Below, one piece after another: positions 26,094 to 35,176 of a DNA stretch of 64,000 bases (the stretch's first letter is position 1; each line of letters opens with the position of its first letter). This stretch comes from Candidatus Poseidonia sp. (GTDB taxonomy: Archaea; Thermoplasmatota; Poseidoniia; Poseidoniales; Poseidoniaceae): assembly GCA_016778305.1 (NCBI GenBank), contig JADHPT010000003.1:62001-126000 (forward strand), given 5' to 3'. The position numbers and the translations under genes are program-made. The notes below the pieces were generated by a model. That model saw nothing but the letters and a program-made list of their open reading frames with translations, was not told where the DNA came from and searched no databases.

Positions 26094-27602
26094 ATGGTCA
26101 GTAAGGTTCTGGTGGCTAACCGAGGTGAAATCGCCTGTCGGATTCTACGTGCCTGTTCTGAGGCCGGCATTGGAAGCGTTGCAATTTGCGCCCCTAACGA
26201 CCAAGGTAGCCTCTTCACCGAACTCGCAGACGAAGTGGTTCTGCTTGAAGGAGAAAGTATTGGTGAAACCTACCTTGACCAGGCACAAATCATTGCAGCA
26301 GCCCAATCCACGGGTGCTGATGCGATTCATCCTGGCTTTGGATTCCTTTCCGAGCGTGCCGAATTTGCAAGACACGTGAGCGCCAACGGACTGATTTGGA
26401 TCGGACCCTCCCCCGAAGCCATCGACCAGATGGGAGACAAAATGACTGCACGTCAAACCATGCGAGCGGCTGGCGTCCCTGTGATCCCAGGCGAAGAGGT
26501 CGAGGAGGTCGACGAAGCCAAAACCCTCGAAGCCTTACGAGAAGCCGCACAACGCGTCGGCTATCCTTTGTTACTGAAAGCATCGAGTGGCGGTGGCGGC
26601 AAAGGAATGCGTGCCGTGCATGACCCTGCTGACTTTGACCAAGCAGCATCAGCCGCTCAGCGTGAGGCCATTGCGGCTTTTGGAGACGGACGGATTTACA
26701 TCGAACGTTTGCTCACGGGTTCAAAGCACATCGAAATCCAGGTACTCGCTGACCGTCACGGCCGAACCATCCATCTGGGCGAGCGTGAATGCAGTGTACA
26801 ACGTCGCCATCAGAAGGTGTTCGAAGAAGCCCCTGGTCCAACCATGACCCCTGAATTACGTGATGCTATGGGTCAAGCAGCCGTAGCTGCTGCACAAGCT
26901 GTTGACTACGAAGGAGCTGGAACGGTTGAATTCCTACTGGCAGCATCGGGTGAATTTTTCTTCCTTGAGATGAATACACGAATCCAGGTAGAGCATCCTG
27001 TTACCGAGTTGGTCACTGGCGTTGACATCGTCCGGGAACAATTGCGCATCGCTAACGGCGAACCAATGTCCTGTGGCGATTTAATGATTCGCGGCCATGC
27101 CATCGAGGTTCGCCTTTATGCTGAAGATGCAGCCAATAATTTCCTTCCCGCCATCGGGCCACTGGCGGTGTTCAGGCCCCCCGAAGGACCGGGCATTCGC
27201 CTTGATACAGGCGTCAGAGAAGGTGACGATGTGACGCCCAATTACGACCCCATGTTGGCCAAATTGATTGTTTGGGCACCTTCTCGAATTGAGGCTTTGC
27301 AGAAAATGCGCAGAGCGCTTGATGAATTTGTTATTTTGGGCACTACTACGAACGTTGAATTCCTTCGTGACCTTTGTGACGCTCAGCCAGTTATCGACGG
27401 TTCAACCACCACCACAACCATCGACACCTTGTGGCCAAAGGGGTGGAATCCCCCCCATGATTTGACGCTCGAAGACGCGTCGTTACTCGTAGCCGCAGGT
27501 GCTGAGACACTCGGCCTCCACCTCCAACAAAGGGTTGGCTCACAGGAAGGGGTTGTCGGACCTGCAAGTCCCTTTGCGACCCTCAATCGGAGGTATCCCT
27601 GA
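26094..27602 (+). CDS. Acyl-CoA carboxylase, biotin carboxylase subunit
   Basis: An ATP-grasp enzyme of 502 residues that carboxylates biotin using bicarbonate and ATP. The start KVLVANRGEIACRILRA, the Gly-rich ATP loop KASSGGGGKGMRAV, ERECSVQRRHQKVFEEAP and FFLEMNTRIQVEHPVTE are all present. GAGGGG lies 6 nt before the ATG. Most MCC/PCC alpha subunits are a single chain of BC, BT and biotin carrier; here the chain stops after BC and continues as a separate gene starting at the stop codon. Confidence 0.94.
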   Translation: MVSKVLVANRGEIACRILRACSEAGIGSVAICAPNDQGSLFTELADEVVLLEGESIGETYLDQAQIIAAAQSTGADAIHPGFGFLSERAEFARHVSANGLIWIGPSPEAIDQMGDKMTARQTMRAAGVPVIPGEEVEEVDEAKTLEALREAAQRVGYPLLLKASSGGGGKGMRAVHDPADFDQAASAAQREAIAAFGDGRIYIERLLTGSKHIEIQVLADRHGRTIHLGERECSVQRRHQKVFEEAPGPTMTPELRDAMGQAAVAAAQAVDYEGAGTVEFLLAASGEFFFLEMNTRIQVEHPVTELVTGVDIVREQLRIANGEPMSCGDLMIRGHAIEVRLYAEDAANNFLPAIGPLAVFRPPEGPGIRLDTGVREGDDVTPNYDPMLAKLIVWAPSRIEALQKMRRALDEFVILGTTTNVEFLRDLCDAQPVIDGSTTTTTIDTLWPKGWNPPHDLTLEDASLLVAAGAETLGLHLQQRVGSQEGVVGPASPFATLNRRYP

Positions 27603-28069
27603 TGCAGCACATCTTCGCTTCCTCAGAAGGACCCATCGAGGTGACCCTTGCCCGCAACGGTGAAGCCCTGCAACTCTCTGGGTATTCACTCACACAACAC
27701 GACCGAGGACGTTTGCTGGTCACGCTGCCCAACGGAGGCAAATGCATTGCCCACGCCACAAAAGTTGGTGACATCTGGTGGGTTCACCTCAACGGTCGGA
27801 CCTATCGCTGGGAACGAATTGAACCCGGTTCATCCTCTGCCCGTGACGAAGGAGGCTTGGTCGCACCAATGCCCGGTAAAGTTCTCGATGTCCTCGTACG
27901 TCAAGGGCAATCAGTAGAAGCAGGAACGGCACTCATGGTCCTTGAAGCGATGAAGATGGAACATCGAATCGTTGCATCAACCGATGGCAGAGTCACACAG
28001 ATCCATTTCCAAGCCGGTGAACAAGTCGCTCAAGGTGCTGTATTGCTGGACCTTGAAGAAGCTGAATGA
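27602..28069 (+). CDS. Biotin carboxyl carrier subunit with BT-like N-terminus
   Basis: Residues ~80-155 form a biotinyl domain with the AMKM motif, biotin site Lys118, preceded by APMPGKVLDVLV. Residues 1-75 are beta-rich (GGKCIAHATKVGDIWWVHLNGRTYRWER) and look like the BT domain that joins the carrier to the rest of an MCC/PCC alpha chain. The ATG shares its A with the stop of the biotin carboxylase gene (TGATG) and has GGAGGT 7 nt upstream, so translation is coupled. Together the two genes equal one alpha subunit split in two. Confidence 0.92.
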   Translation: MQHIFASSEGPIEVTLARNGEALQLSGYSLTQHDRGRLLVTLPNGGKCIAHATKVGDIWWVHLNGRTYRWERIEPGSSSARDEGGLVAPMPGKVLDVLVRQGQSVEAGTALMVLEAMKMEHRIVASTDGRVTQIHFQAGEQVAQGAVLLDLEEAE

Positions 28070-28125
28070 CCCTAGCGTCGCCGCGTAATCTCGAGTCCGT
28101 TGCGGCAAACTTGTGATGAGTATTT

Positions 28126-28151
28126 CAATACAGAAATCAATTTTTCAATTA
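28126..28151 (+). repeat. AT-rich element, copy D (intergenic)
   Basis: 26 bp differing from copy B by 3 bases, with 19 bp identical (28132-28150 versus 12856-12874). It lies in the ~180-bp gap between the biotin carrier and RND exporter genes, which shows no gene of its own. Confidence 0.7.
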
Positions 28152-28251
28152 GAATAATTACCTTCAGAATGGCACTGATACTGCCTCGAAATTGATGTTG
28201 TTCAGCAAAATCAAAACAGGCGGTTATAAACAAGAGGAATGTACGAAAATC

Positions 28252-31029
28252 ATGATAAATCCTTTCATGGCACTGACGAATTGGAGTGTTGACCGGCCAC
28301 GTACGGCGTTTGCCACCATTTTACTCGTCGTCTTCATGCTTGCTTCGGGTGCTATGCACCTTCAATTTGACAACAGTGAGGATGGTTTCTTTCCCGACGA
28401 CCCAAGCGTTGATTTGCTCAACGAAGTCGAATCTGAATATCGCTCAAACATCGATTTCATCCGAGTGATCAGCGAGATAAACGAAGGCGACCTGCTCAAC
28501 CAATCCACGTGGGAACAACTGGCTGGAATTGAGGCCGCCATGCTGAGCGATGAGAATTTCAGCGACTATCACTATCCTTTATTTGGAACTCAGGCCAATA
28601 ACGGCCCTGCTGGTCAGGCCATGCAGTGGATGATTCTCCACGACGAAGTCATGGCAAACACTTGGTTAACAGGCTTGGAAAGCTCTCTCATTGAGGTGAT
28701 GATGGCGTCCGACGATGCAAACCTCAGTGCTGCACTGCAGAACCTCAGCACTGCTGCCGCTACGGTTCCAGAAGTCGAACCTGTGACCCCTCAACGCCTC
28801 TTGGATTGGGACGCAAGTAACCCCGCTGTTTGGTTGCCCCGCTTGGACAGCGGCGCCAATCTCTCCGACGAATTGGGCCAACTCATGGGCCAATTGGCCA
28901 GTGCGCCCGACAATCGAAGTGCAGCCCAAGCAGGTCAAATCGCTGCAGTTACCGGCCCCCTACAGGCCCAGTTGGGGCCGCTGCTTGGCCTACAATCCAT
29001 TGACTTCAGAGCAGCGATCCTCTCCTGCCTCCCAACAGATGACGCCGAAGACCCTTGGAACTCCGGCGGTCCCGTCATGGTCACCCTCGTCGTTTCAAGC
29101 GAGCCAGATGATTACGGATATGACGTTCTTGGGGACGTACAAGCCGACCTAACTGCGTGGGCAGAGAGCCTCGAAAAGGAGGTCATCAGCCTAACCGGGG
29201 ACGAAGGGCTTCGTACCTTTTCCTTTGCTCAATTTGCTGAAAATTCAACCGCCACCTTCGGCAAAGAAATCGGGATGCTCACCAGTGCTGCCTTGTTATT
29301 GCTTGGAATTATTCTCTGGTTTAATTTCCGGAGTATTCGGGAAACTGCCTACGTATTGAGCCTGACGATTTTGGCGATTATGGCCACCTACGGCCTTTCT
29401 GGATGGTTGCAATACCTCGGCGTCAACATGACCTTCAACGCTGCCATGAACTCTATTCCCGTATTGCTGCTGGCGATTGGGGTTGACTATGGTTTACACG
29501 TCGTTGTCCGGATACGTGAGGAATTAAAATCAGAGGAAGAAAAGAACCCGCAAGGAAGGCTGACGCTGCGAGACTTTGACCTTGAGTCACGACGCAGAGC
29601 GATTCGTCAAGGTACTATCTTGACATCAATTGCGCTCCTTATCGCCATCTTCACCGATATCGTAGGATTCCTTTCCTTCCGTCTGTCCAGTCTTGCCTTC
29701 TTGCAAGTCTTTGGAACAGTCATCGCCATTGGTCTCTTTTTCATCTACTTGCTCAGCATTTCGGCGCTGCCAGCTTTGATGTTGATCCTCCCGGTCAAAC
29801 GGTTGCCCATGGAGAAGGCGAGTAAAATTGCAGTCGGTCCCGTCAGCAACAACATCGCCACTCTTTCTCAGCGTCCCTCCCTGGTCGGTATTATCGCAGT
29901 GATTTTGCTGGTACCGATGTTCTTTGGATTCCAGCAATTGGAGGTTGCATTTGAACAACGCGACCAACTTGATGACTCGGTCCCCGTGGTGCAAGACTTC
30001 CTTCTCATCAGTGATGAGTTTGGCACCAGTCGCTCACCGCTCTACATCGTAGTCGACGGAGATATTCTCTCCGAAGAAGGAAAGGCAGCATGGTACGTCA
30101 CCAAACAGGGTCTTTCGGAACTAGAATCCATCAACGGTGTACCGAATGGACTGTGGGACACCTTTGAACAGACGCGTCTTCAGGATACCGATCTCGATAC
30201 AATGCTGCTCGCTGCCGAGAACGGAGAAGAAGGGGCATGGGAAGTCCTTGAAACATGGGCATTGGAGAATGCAACTGGAATTGAATTGACCAAGAGTTTC
30301 CTTGCCCGCAACGGCGAACAAACGGTCATCTCCTTCCAAGGCGACACCCTGGACTGGGCCGCAACTGTCGAATTCGCAGAAGGCATTGAAGCGGCTTTGG
30401 AGAAAATGGCTGATGACATTGATGATTCCTTTGAACTGCGCCTGAGTGGCCGGAGCCTCATCAATGCGCAAACAACATCTGACGTTGCGTCAGCCTCGGT
30501 ACAATCGACTGCTATCGTGGCCATCGTCATTCTGATCATGCTAACCTCCATCCACACCTTCCGCAATCAAAACGATTTCAAGGAAGGTCTGCAGCGCGGG
30601 TTCGTCTCGTGGATTCCCCTCATGATGGTCGTAGTTTGGGTCTACGGATTGATGGGCTATACGGGCTACAATATCAACTCACAAACGGTCACCATCGGGG
30701 CGCTTTCCCTCGGCCTGGGGGTTGATTATGCGGTTCACTTTACGACCCGACTCGAAGAAGAAGCAGAGCATAATCCGAGGGCGACACCCCACGAATGGGT
30801 TGCTCGCTCAACGGCCACAACCGGACGAGCCATGGGTGGAGCCGCTCTTACCACGGCAGGTGGATTTGCAGTTCTGAACCTCTCTGCACTTTTGCCACTT
30901 CGCTTGTTTGGCCAAGCTTTCGTGGTCGCCATCAGTTTAGCATTGCTTTCCAGTCTGCTGATCTTACCGGCACTCTACACACCATTCCTTCGAAGAACAG
31001 CTGCAAAAGCCTTGGGTGAGGAAGAATGA
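28252..31029 (+). CDS. RND superfamily (MMPL/HAE3-type) exporter
   Basis: A ~925-residue proton-driven exporter with the usual plan: one N-terminal membrane helix, an extracytoplasmic loop, five to six helices, then a repeat of the same. The proton-relay helices read GVDYGLHVVVRIREE and GLGVDYAVHFTTRLEEE, characteristic of the HAE3 group found in archaea and bacteria, whose cargo is often lipid-like. The start is uncertain: ATG 28252 and 28267 both precede the first membrane helix, and an upstream TTG/ATG at 28192-28195 is less likely. Confidence 0.88.
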   Translation: MINPFMALTNWSVDRPRTAFATILLVVFMLASGAMHLQFDNSEDGFFPDDPSVDLLNEVESEYRSNIDFIRVISEINEGDLLNQSTWEQLAGIEAAMLSDENFSDYHYPLFGTQANNGPAGQAMQWMILHDEVMANTWLTGLESSLIEVMMASDDANLSAALQNLSTAAATVPEVEPVTPQRLLDWDASNPAVWLPRLDSGANLSDELGQLMGQLASAPDNRSAAQAGQIAAVTGPLQAQLGPLLGLQSIDFRAAILSCLPTDDAEDPWNSGGPVMVTLVVSSEPDDYGYDVLGDVQADLTAWAESLEKEVISLTGDEGLRTFSFAQFAENSTATFGKEIGMLTSAALLLLGIILWFNFRSIRETAYVLSLTILAIMATYGLSGWLQYLGVNMTFNAAMNSIPVLLLAIGVDYGLHVVVRIREELKSEEEKNPQGRLTLRDFDLESRRRAIRQGTILTSIALLIAIFTDIVGFLSFRLSSLAFLQVFGTVIAIGLFFIYLLSISALPALMLILPVKRLPMEKASKIAVGPVSNNIATLSQRPSLVGIIAVILLVPMFFGFQQLEVAFEQRDQLDDSVPVVQDFLLISDEFGTSRSPLYIVVDGDILSEEGKAAWYVTKQGLSELESINGVPNGLWDTFEQTRLQDTDLDTMLLAAENGEEGAWEVLETWALENATGIELTKSFLARNGEQTVISFQGDTLDWAATVEFAEGIEAALEKMADDIDDSFELRLSGRSLINAQTTSDVASASVQSTAIVAIVILIMLTSIHTFRNQNDFKEGLQRGFVSWIPLMMVVVWVYGLMGYTGYNINSQTVTIGALSLGLGVDYAVHFTTRLEEEAEHNPRATPHEWVARSTATTGRAMGGAALTTAGGFAVLNLSALLPLRLFGQAFVVAISLALLSSLLILPALYTPFLRRTAAKALGEEE

Positions 31030-31568
31030 ACCGAAGATTCGTCTTTTGGTCTACCTTCGCCGTCGGCCCTCTCATCCTGCTGTCCTATTGGCGTGGCGTC
31101 AATGCTTTCGATGACCCAGTGGTCTATTGGGGCAATGTTTCACCCGGCATGCAATCATTCATCGTACCGTGGATGTTTGTGGCTGCTATCGGATACTTGT
31201 TGATGTGGCACCGCTTCTTCTTTGCATGGAGCGAAGAAGATGTTGCCCGCTTACACTATCCCTGGCAGGAAGAGGATGGAAAGGGTGTTCAGCGACTGAT
31301 GGTTTTGTATGCCGCCTTTTTGCTGACCTCCTTGGTTTGGATCGACTTGACACGCTTGTACATTGAACAACCCAGCACCTTGCAAGCTCTTCTTGTGGTC
31401 GCCGTATTGTGGACTGCTGGACTAGCAAGCATGGGTTTTGGCCTGCTCTCTTGGGCCACGCGTCATGAATTGCAAGGAAGTCGAGCAGTGTTGGCTGGCT
31501 CCATCATGCTCTCCATCCAGTGCACCTGGTGGGACGCCGTGTATTGGGTTTGGCACTTTGCTTGGTAA
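31026..31568 (+). CDS. Small polytopic membrane protein, unknown
   Basis: A 180-residue protein with about five membrane helices and an unusual density of Trp and aromatic residues, ending VYWVWHFAW. I do not recognise the family. Its ATG overlaps the exporter stop (ATGA), so it is probably co-translated with the RND exporter and may be an accessory subunit; that is inference from coupling alone. Confidence 0.7.
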   Translation: MNRRFVFWSTFAVGPLILLSYWRGVNAFDDPVVYWGNVSPGMQSFIVPWMFVAAIGYLLMWHRFFFAWSEEDVARLHYPWQEEDGKGVQRLMVLYAAFLLTSLVWIDLTRLYIEQPSTLQALLVVAVLWTAGLASMGFGLLSWATRHELQGSRAVLAGSIMLSIQCTWWDAVYWVWHFAW

Positions 31569-31607
31569 GAACAGTCCTTGATATACTGAAGAAGGCGGTT
31601 TAAGCAC

Positions 31608-32216
31608 ATGGCAAATACTCAGACCCTGGTCGCATTGACCGTCTGCTTGATGTTGGCAGGCTGCACGACACCGCCCATCGCTGAAACGGTCGCAGAGGAA
31701 GAAAGCATTGTCTTGACGCCTGAGAACCTCTCTTTTTCAGCACCAACTCTGGACCGAGACGTTGACGGAGGTGAGCGTCACGACCTACGCAACAGTTTCG
31801 ACGGGCCGGTATTGATGCTGTGGGTGGCTGCTGGCTGCAGTGGGTGTCACGACTGGACCAGCCTCATCAAAGAAGAAATGGTAGCAGGCAATATCTCCAA
31901 TTCCACCAACATCATCTCGGTCCATCGTTATGCATCCTTTGAGTCCCCAGATGACGTTGCAAAGCGCTACGGCGATAATAACAGCAGCGAATACACTCCG
32001 TGGCCGATCTTACTACCCGATGAAAACACCAAGGTCATTGACGCCTCAACCGGACGCATGACCGAGGTCGGTTTGTATACGGCCTTTCAGGACCCCGTGA
32101 CGCCAACACTACAGGTCATCGACGACAGCGGTCGGCTGGTGTGGACCTCTCGCACATATTGGTCCAACAGCACGGTTTTGCAGGAAGCCTTGAACATCAT
32201 GAACGATGGTGCGTGA
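31608..32216 (+). CDS. Thioredoxin-like lipoprotein (TlpA-like)
   Basis: Residues 1-18 are a signal peptide and LAGC supplies a lipidation Cys at 19. The mature part has a thioredoxin-like pattern with WVAAGCSGCHDW, a CxxC at Cys77 and Cys80, and a plausible cis-Pro region PVTPTLQVID. It is expected to be an extracytoplasmic, membrane-anchored thiol oxidoreductase. The CSGC sequence differs from the CPPC of most TlpA proteins. It sits between two small membrane-protein genes in a + strand cluster. Confidence 0.8.
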   Translation: MANTQTLVALTVCLMLAGCTTPPIAETVAEEESIVLTPENLSFSAPTLDRDVDGGERHDLRNSFDGPVLMLWVAAGCSGCHDWTSLIKEEMVAGNISNSTNIISVHRYASFESPDDVAKRYGDNNSSEYTPWPILLPDENTKVIDASTGRMTEVGLYTAFQDPVTPTLQVIDDSGRLVWTSRTYWSNSTVLQEALNIMNDGA

Positions 32217-32220
32217 CAGC

Positions 32221-32676
32221 ATGGTCGAACTCATTGAAGTCCTTTTTTGGTTTTCCAGCCTTTACATTCTCCCCTTTTGGCTCATGATGTGGTTTGCTCC
32301 CTACCACGAGCGAACCGCAGCCCTGATGAAGAACGAGTGGATTTATCTCGCACCCTTGGCGGCCGCCTACACCATCGCTGTGCTGCCAAACATCGTTGAC
32401 ATCTTCATTCTCTTGGGAAGTGACATGCCCACTCCTGACATCGTTGTAGAAATGTTTTCAGAACGTGACGTGATTTTGATTGGCTGGTTACACTATCTTG
32501 CCTTTGATCTCTTTGTAGGACGTTGGACATGGAAGCGCTTGGTTGCAACCAAACAACCCATCTACATCTCCCTCCCCGTGTTGCTCTTCTCGATGATGGT
32601 AGCACCACTTGGTGCCTTGCTTGGACTCATTGTAACAAGGGATTACAAGGAAGAACAAGGCGCCCTTACAGCATGA
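32221..32676 (+). CDS. ABA4-like (DUF4281) membrane protein
   Basis: A 151-residue protein with four membrane helices. The segment WLHYLAFDLFVGRWTWK is the signature of the ABA4/DUF4281 family; in plants ABA4 is needed for neoxanthin formation, while bacterial and archaeal members have unknown roles. A carotenoid link would fit a rhodopsin-bearing marine archaeon but nothing here proves it. ATG at 32206 is a possible alternative start overlapping the lipoprotein gene. Confidence 0.75.
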   Translation: MVELIEVLFWFSSLYILPFWLMMWFAPYHERTAALMKNEWIYLAPLAAAYTIAVLPNIVDIFILLGSDMPTPDIVVEMFSERDVILIGWLHYLAFDLFVGRWTWKRLVATKQPIYISLPVLLFSMMVAPLGALLGLIVTRDYKEEQGALTA

Positions 32677-32773
32677 ACAACTGGAAGCGAATGATTAGAT
32701 TCGCAACGGATAACGCCGCTGGATGGGATTGTGGTGTCCTTCCCCACAATCTGACTGTGTCCTTTTCCCGCAC

Positions 32774-32908
32774 TCAGTCAATGTTGAATTTCATGGCCAC
32801 ACAGTCGGCGCATTGGTCGGTGTTGACGGGTCCAATTCCCTCGGTTCGACCGCATCTGAGGCAGCATCCTTGAGACTTGGTGATCATGAACATCTTCTTT
32901 GTTGGCAT
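32774..32908 (-). CDS. Tiny zinc-ribbon protein (44 residues)
   Basis: A short open frame from ATG at 32908 to TGA at 32774. The protein carries CCLRCG at residues 15-20 and CADC at 33-36, i.e. a CX2C-X13-CX2C zinc ribbon, with a basic N-terminus and hydrophobic C-terminal helix. Cys spacing and composition look like a real archaeal mini zinc ribbon rather than chance. No strong ribosome-binding site precedes the ATG, and the frame stays open upstream, so the exact start is uncertain. Role unknown; such ribbons often bind nucleic acid or a larger partner. Confidence 0.55.
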   Translation of the reverse strand: MPTKKMFMITKSQGCCLRCGRTEGIGPVNTDQCADCVAMKFNID

Positions 32909-33147
32909 TACCCGAAAGCCGCACCCCTCTGTTATGAACGCTTGTTCTTTCCTTGGGTCTCTCAGAAGGTAGTTTTTACAGGTGTAATCTTAATGCAGGA
33001 CCACGAACTTCGTGTCGAAAAGGAAAAGCACAACTTGATGAAATCACAAGATCAATGAGGTGGGACCAGGAGTCATCAGGTGGAATCGAGGACAAGGCAC
33101 TACTGCCTCTCCCCAAGAAGTGTGTACCTTGTCCAAGTGTTTTGATG
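32909..33147. other. Stretch without a recognisable gene
   Basis: About 240 bp between the zinc ribbon and the next membrane-protein gene. A 21-codon frame on + (ATG at 32994, with AGGTG upstream) and a following short frame containing KKCVPC are present, but neither resembles a known protein. This could be the remnant of a decayed gene or a leader/regulatory region for the minus-strand zinc ribbon. Confidence 0.3.
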
Positions 33148-34077
33148 TTATTCACTCAAAGGTATCGTCACATGTTCGTGACCTGTTGATGCTGATGATG
33201 CTGATGACAATGCAACCCGTTCTTCTTGAAGGCTCAGTCGCAGCACTCCTGCTGCCAACAAAGCGGAGAGAATAAACAAGGCTGCTCCAGTGTAGCCCGG
33301 TGTTCCGATACCAACCCGGATGGTGACCGTAGAAAGGACGAAACCTGTGTTTCGTGCAAGCTGCGGGAAATCGGTGATGTGCTTGTAGGAAACCAACAGG
33401 ATCACGATGTCTGAGAGAATGAGGAAGGTGAAGAAATCAAGGAAGAAGACCGTCCTGCTCAAATCACCTTCACCGTCAACGGTGTTCAACGACCATGAGG
33501 TGAACGAATAAAGGGCGAGAAGAACATAGGCCGCAGCGAGAGCACAGGCCAAGCCTTTCTTTTGAGCAACAAAACGGGCTACGCCTTCGTTCACATCATT
33601 CAGTTGTTTGGGATTGAGGGTCATGCTTCGAAAATACAGGGCCGTGGTGAACAGCACGAGAAAAGCGAGGGCCTCCAATGCGATAAGAGCCACATCGCCG
33701 TCGACGGTGGTACCTTGGGTGGTTTCAACATCGGCGAGATTCTTGAAAATATCACGAACGACAAGGAGGCTCATGACCTCAAATTGCTTTCCAATTGAAA
33801 CGGAAAAGGATTCTGGAATGGCACGAATAAGTTCGTAGACTTCGTAGGCGAGAATGATGGAAAAAGGCGTGTAGAGGGCATCCAAGTAGGAATCAAAGAA
33901 ACCGTTCATTTCGGCGATATCTAACAGGGACAGGCGGTATAGGGTGCACGCACCAACGTGCAGAAGGAATCCGGCGATGGCGACGTTGATAGCGGCATTC
34001 CGCAACCACTCATCCGTCCGTTTACCAAGGACAAGTTCGAACAATGCTTCGCCTTTCACACTCTGTTCTCCCTCCAT
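33148..34077 (-). CDS. Conserved-looking polytopic membrane protein, unknown
   Basis: A 309-residue protein with about six to seven membrane helices, the first at residues ~28-50. A semi-amphipathic segment YEVYELIRAIPESFSVSIGK lies after the second helix, a conserved-looking cytoplasmic linker. The C-terminus is polar and His/Ser-rich. I do not recognise the family; channel-like or transporter-like roles are equally possible. The ATG at 34077 has AAGG near it but no strong ribosome-binding site. Confidence 0.65.
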   Translation of the reverse strand: MEGEQSVKGEALFELVLGKRTDEWLRNAAINVAIAGFLLHVGACTLYRLSLLDIAEMNGFFDSYLDALYTPFSIILAYEVYELIRAIPESFSVSIGKQFEVMSLLVVRDIFKNLADVETTQGTTVDGDVALIALEALAFLVLFTTALYFRSMTLNPKQLNDVNEGVARFVAQKKGLACALAAAYVLLALYSFTSWSLNTVDGEGDLSRTVFFLDFFTFLILSDIVILLVSYKHITDFPQLARNTGFVLSTVTIRVGIGTPGYTGAALFILSALLAAGVLRLSLQEERVALSSASSASTGHEHVTIPLSE

Positions 34078-34195
34078 CCTTCATAAGTAGGGGTGTTTTT
34101 TCCCGCAGCCTCTCATCACGCCCAATCACGAGCGGTCGTCTTCAAACAGAATTTTATGTTCTGGTCTTTCAAATTGGCAACGGGAGAGATACCTG

Positions 34196-35176
34196 ATGGG
34201 GGGTGGAGAGGGCTTGCAAAAGGAAAGCGTCGTGAAGGAGGCTACGAGTTTCGCGCTATGGTACCACCCGCTTTACACCGCAGGACTTCACCCCGATGCT
34301 CGATTTCCAAGAGACCGATACGAACTCCTTCTCGCCCGCCTCGAAGCGTCAAAAGCACGAACGCACATGGACATCAGGACCCCTGACCCAATTGACAAAG
34401 AACTGTTGTTGTTGGCTCATGACCGAGATTATGTTGAGCGCTTTTTGACAGATAACCTCGGTGAAAAGGAGCAAAAACGCATTGGTTTGACTCCTTGGAC
34501 GCCCGCCATGATAAGCCGCACGCTTTGCTTGATGGGTGGGGCCTTGGAGGCCACCGAACACGCGGTTCAGAGCAGAGGCTTTTCGGGCAACATGGCGGGG
34601 GGAACCCATCATGCGCATCGCGATTTTGGTTCAGGTTATTGCGTGTTCAACGATTTGGCCGTGAGTGCCCTCCACGCAATCAAGAATCTCGGTGTAAAGC
34701 GCGTAGCCATTTTGGATTTGGATGTCCACCAAGGCGACGGTACGGCGACGATACTGGCGCATGAAAAGCAAATTTGCACCATTTCAGTCCATTGTTCGAC
34801 CAATTTCCCATTCCGCAAATCGGTCAGCGACCATGACCTTGCCATACCCGCACAGTCCGAAGATGAAGGTTACCTCGAAACGGTCGGTCAGGCTTTGGAA
34901 ACATGCATGGCCTTCGAGCCAGATTTGGTGCTGTTCCAAGCAGGTGTTGACGCATTAAAAGCCGATGCTTTGGGCAAACTCAACGTTTCACGAGAAGGTA
35001 TGCGACGTCGAAATCAACTTGTTTTTGACGCCGTCCATCAGCAAAACCTCCCGTTAGTCATCTTCATGGGTGGAGGTTATGCTAAGCCAATAGACGCTTC
35101 ACTTGATGCGTTTTTCGATCTGTTCACCGACGCAGCCATGTGGCCTCATTACGAAACTCCACGGGGGAATTCTTGA
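34196..35176 (+). CDS. Histone deacetylase-fold amidohydrolase (AcuC/HDAC family)
   Basis: A Zn-dependent deacetylase of 326 residues. The tandem active-site His are in GGTHHAHRDFGSGYCVFND (His138-His139), Zn ligands are in LDLDVHQGDGT (Asp176 and His178) and the third Asp is in QAGVDALKAD. The closing Gly-rich GGGYAKP is present. Substrate could be acetylated proteins, polyamines or acetoin-type compounds; bacterial-type single-domain members are broad. The start is uncertain because ATG 34196 lies in a G-rich run; a downstream GTG is possible. Confidence 0.88.
   Translation: MGGGEGLQKESVVKEATSFALWYHPLYTAGLHPDARFPRDRYELLLARLEASKARTHMDIRTPDPIDKELLLLAHDRDYVERFLTDNLGEKEQKRIGLTPWTPAMISRTLCLMGGALEATEHAVQSRGFSGNMAGGTHHAHRDFGSGYCVFNDLAVSALHAIKNLGVKRVAILDLDVHQGDGTATILAHEKQICTISVHCSTNFPFRKSVSDHDLAIPAQSEDEGYLETVGQALETCMAFEPDLVLFQAGVDALKADALGKLNVSREGMRRRNQLVFDAVHQQNLPLVIFMGGGYAKPIDASLDAFFDLFTDAAMWPHYETPRGNS

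Noticed and set aside
32994-33189. Two short + strand frames, one containing KKCVPC, as a gene
   Set aside because: They are in different frames, lack similarity to anything I recognise and have no shared start signal; left as unexplained.
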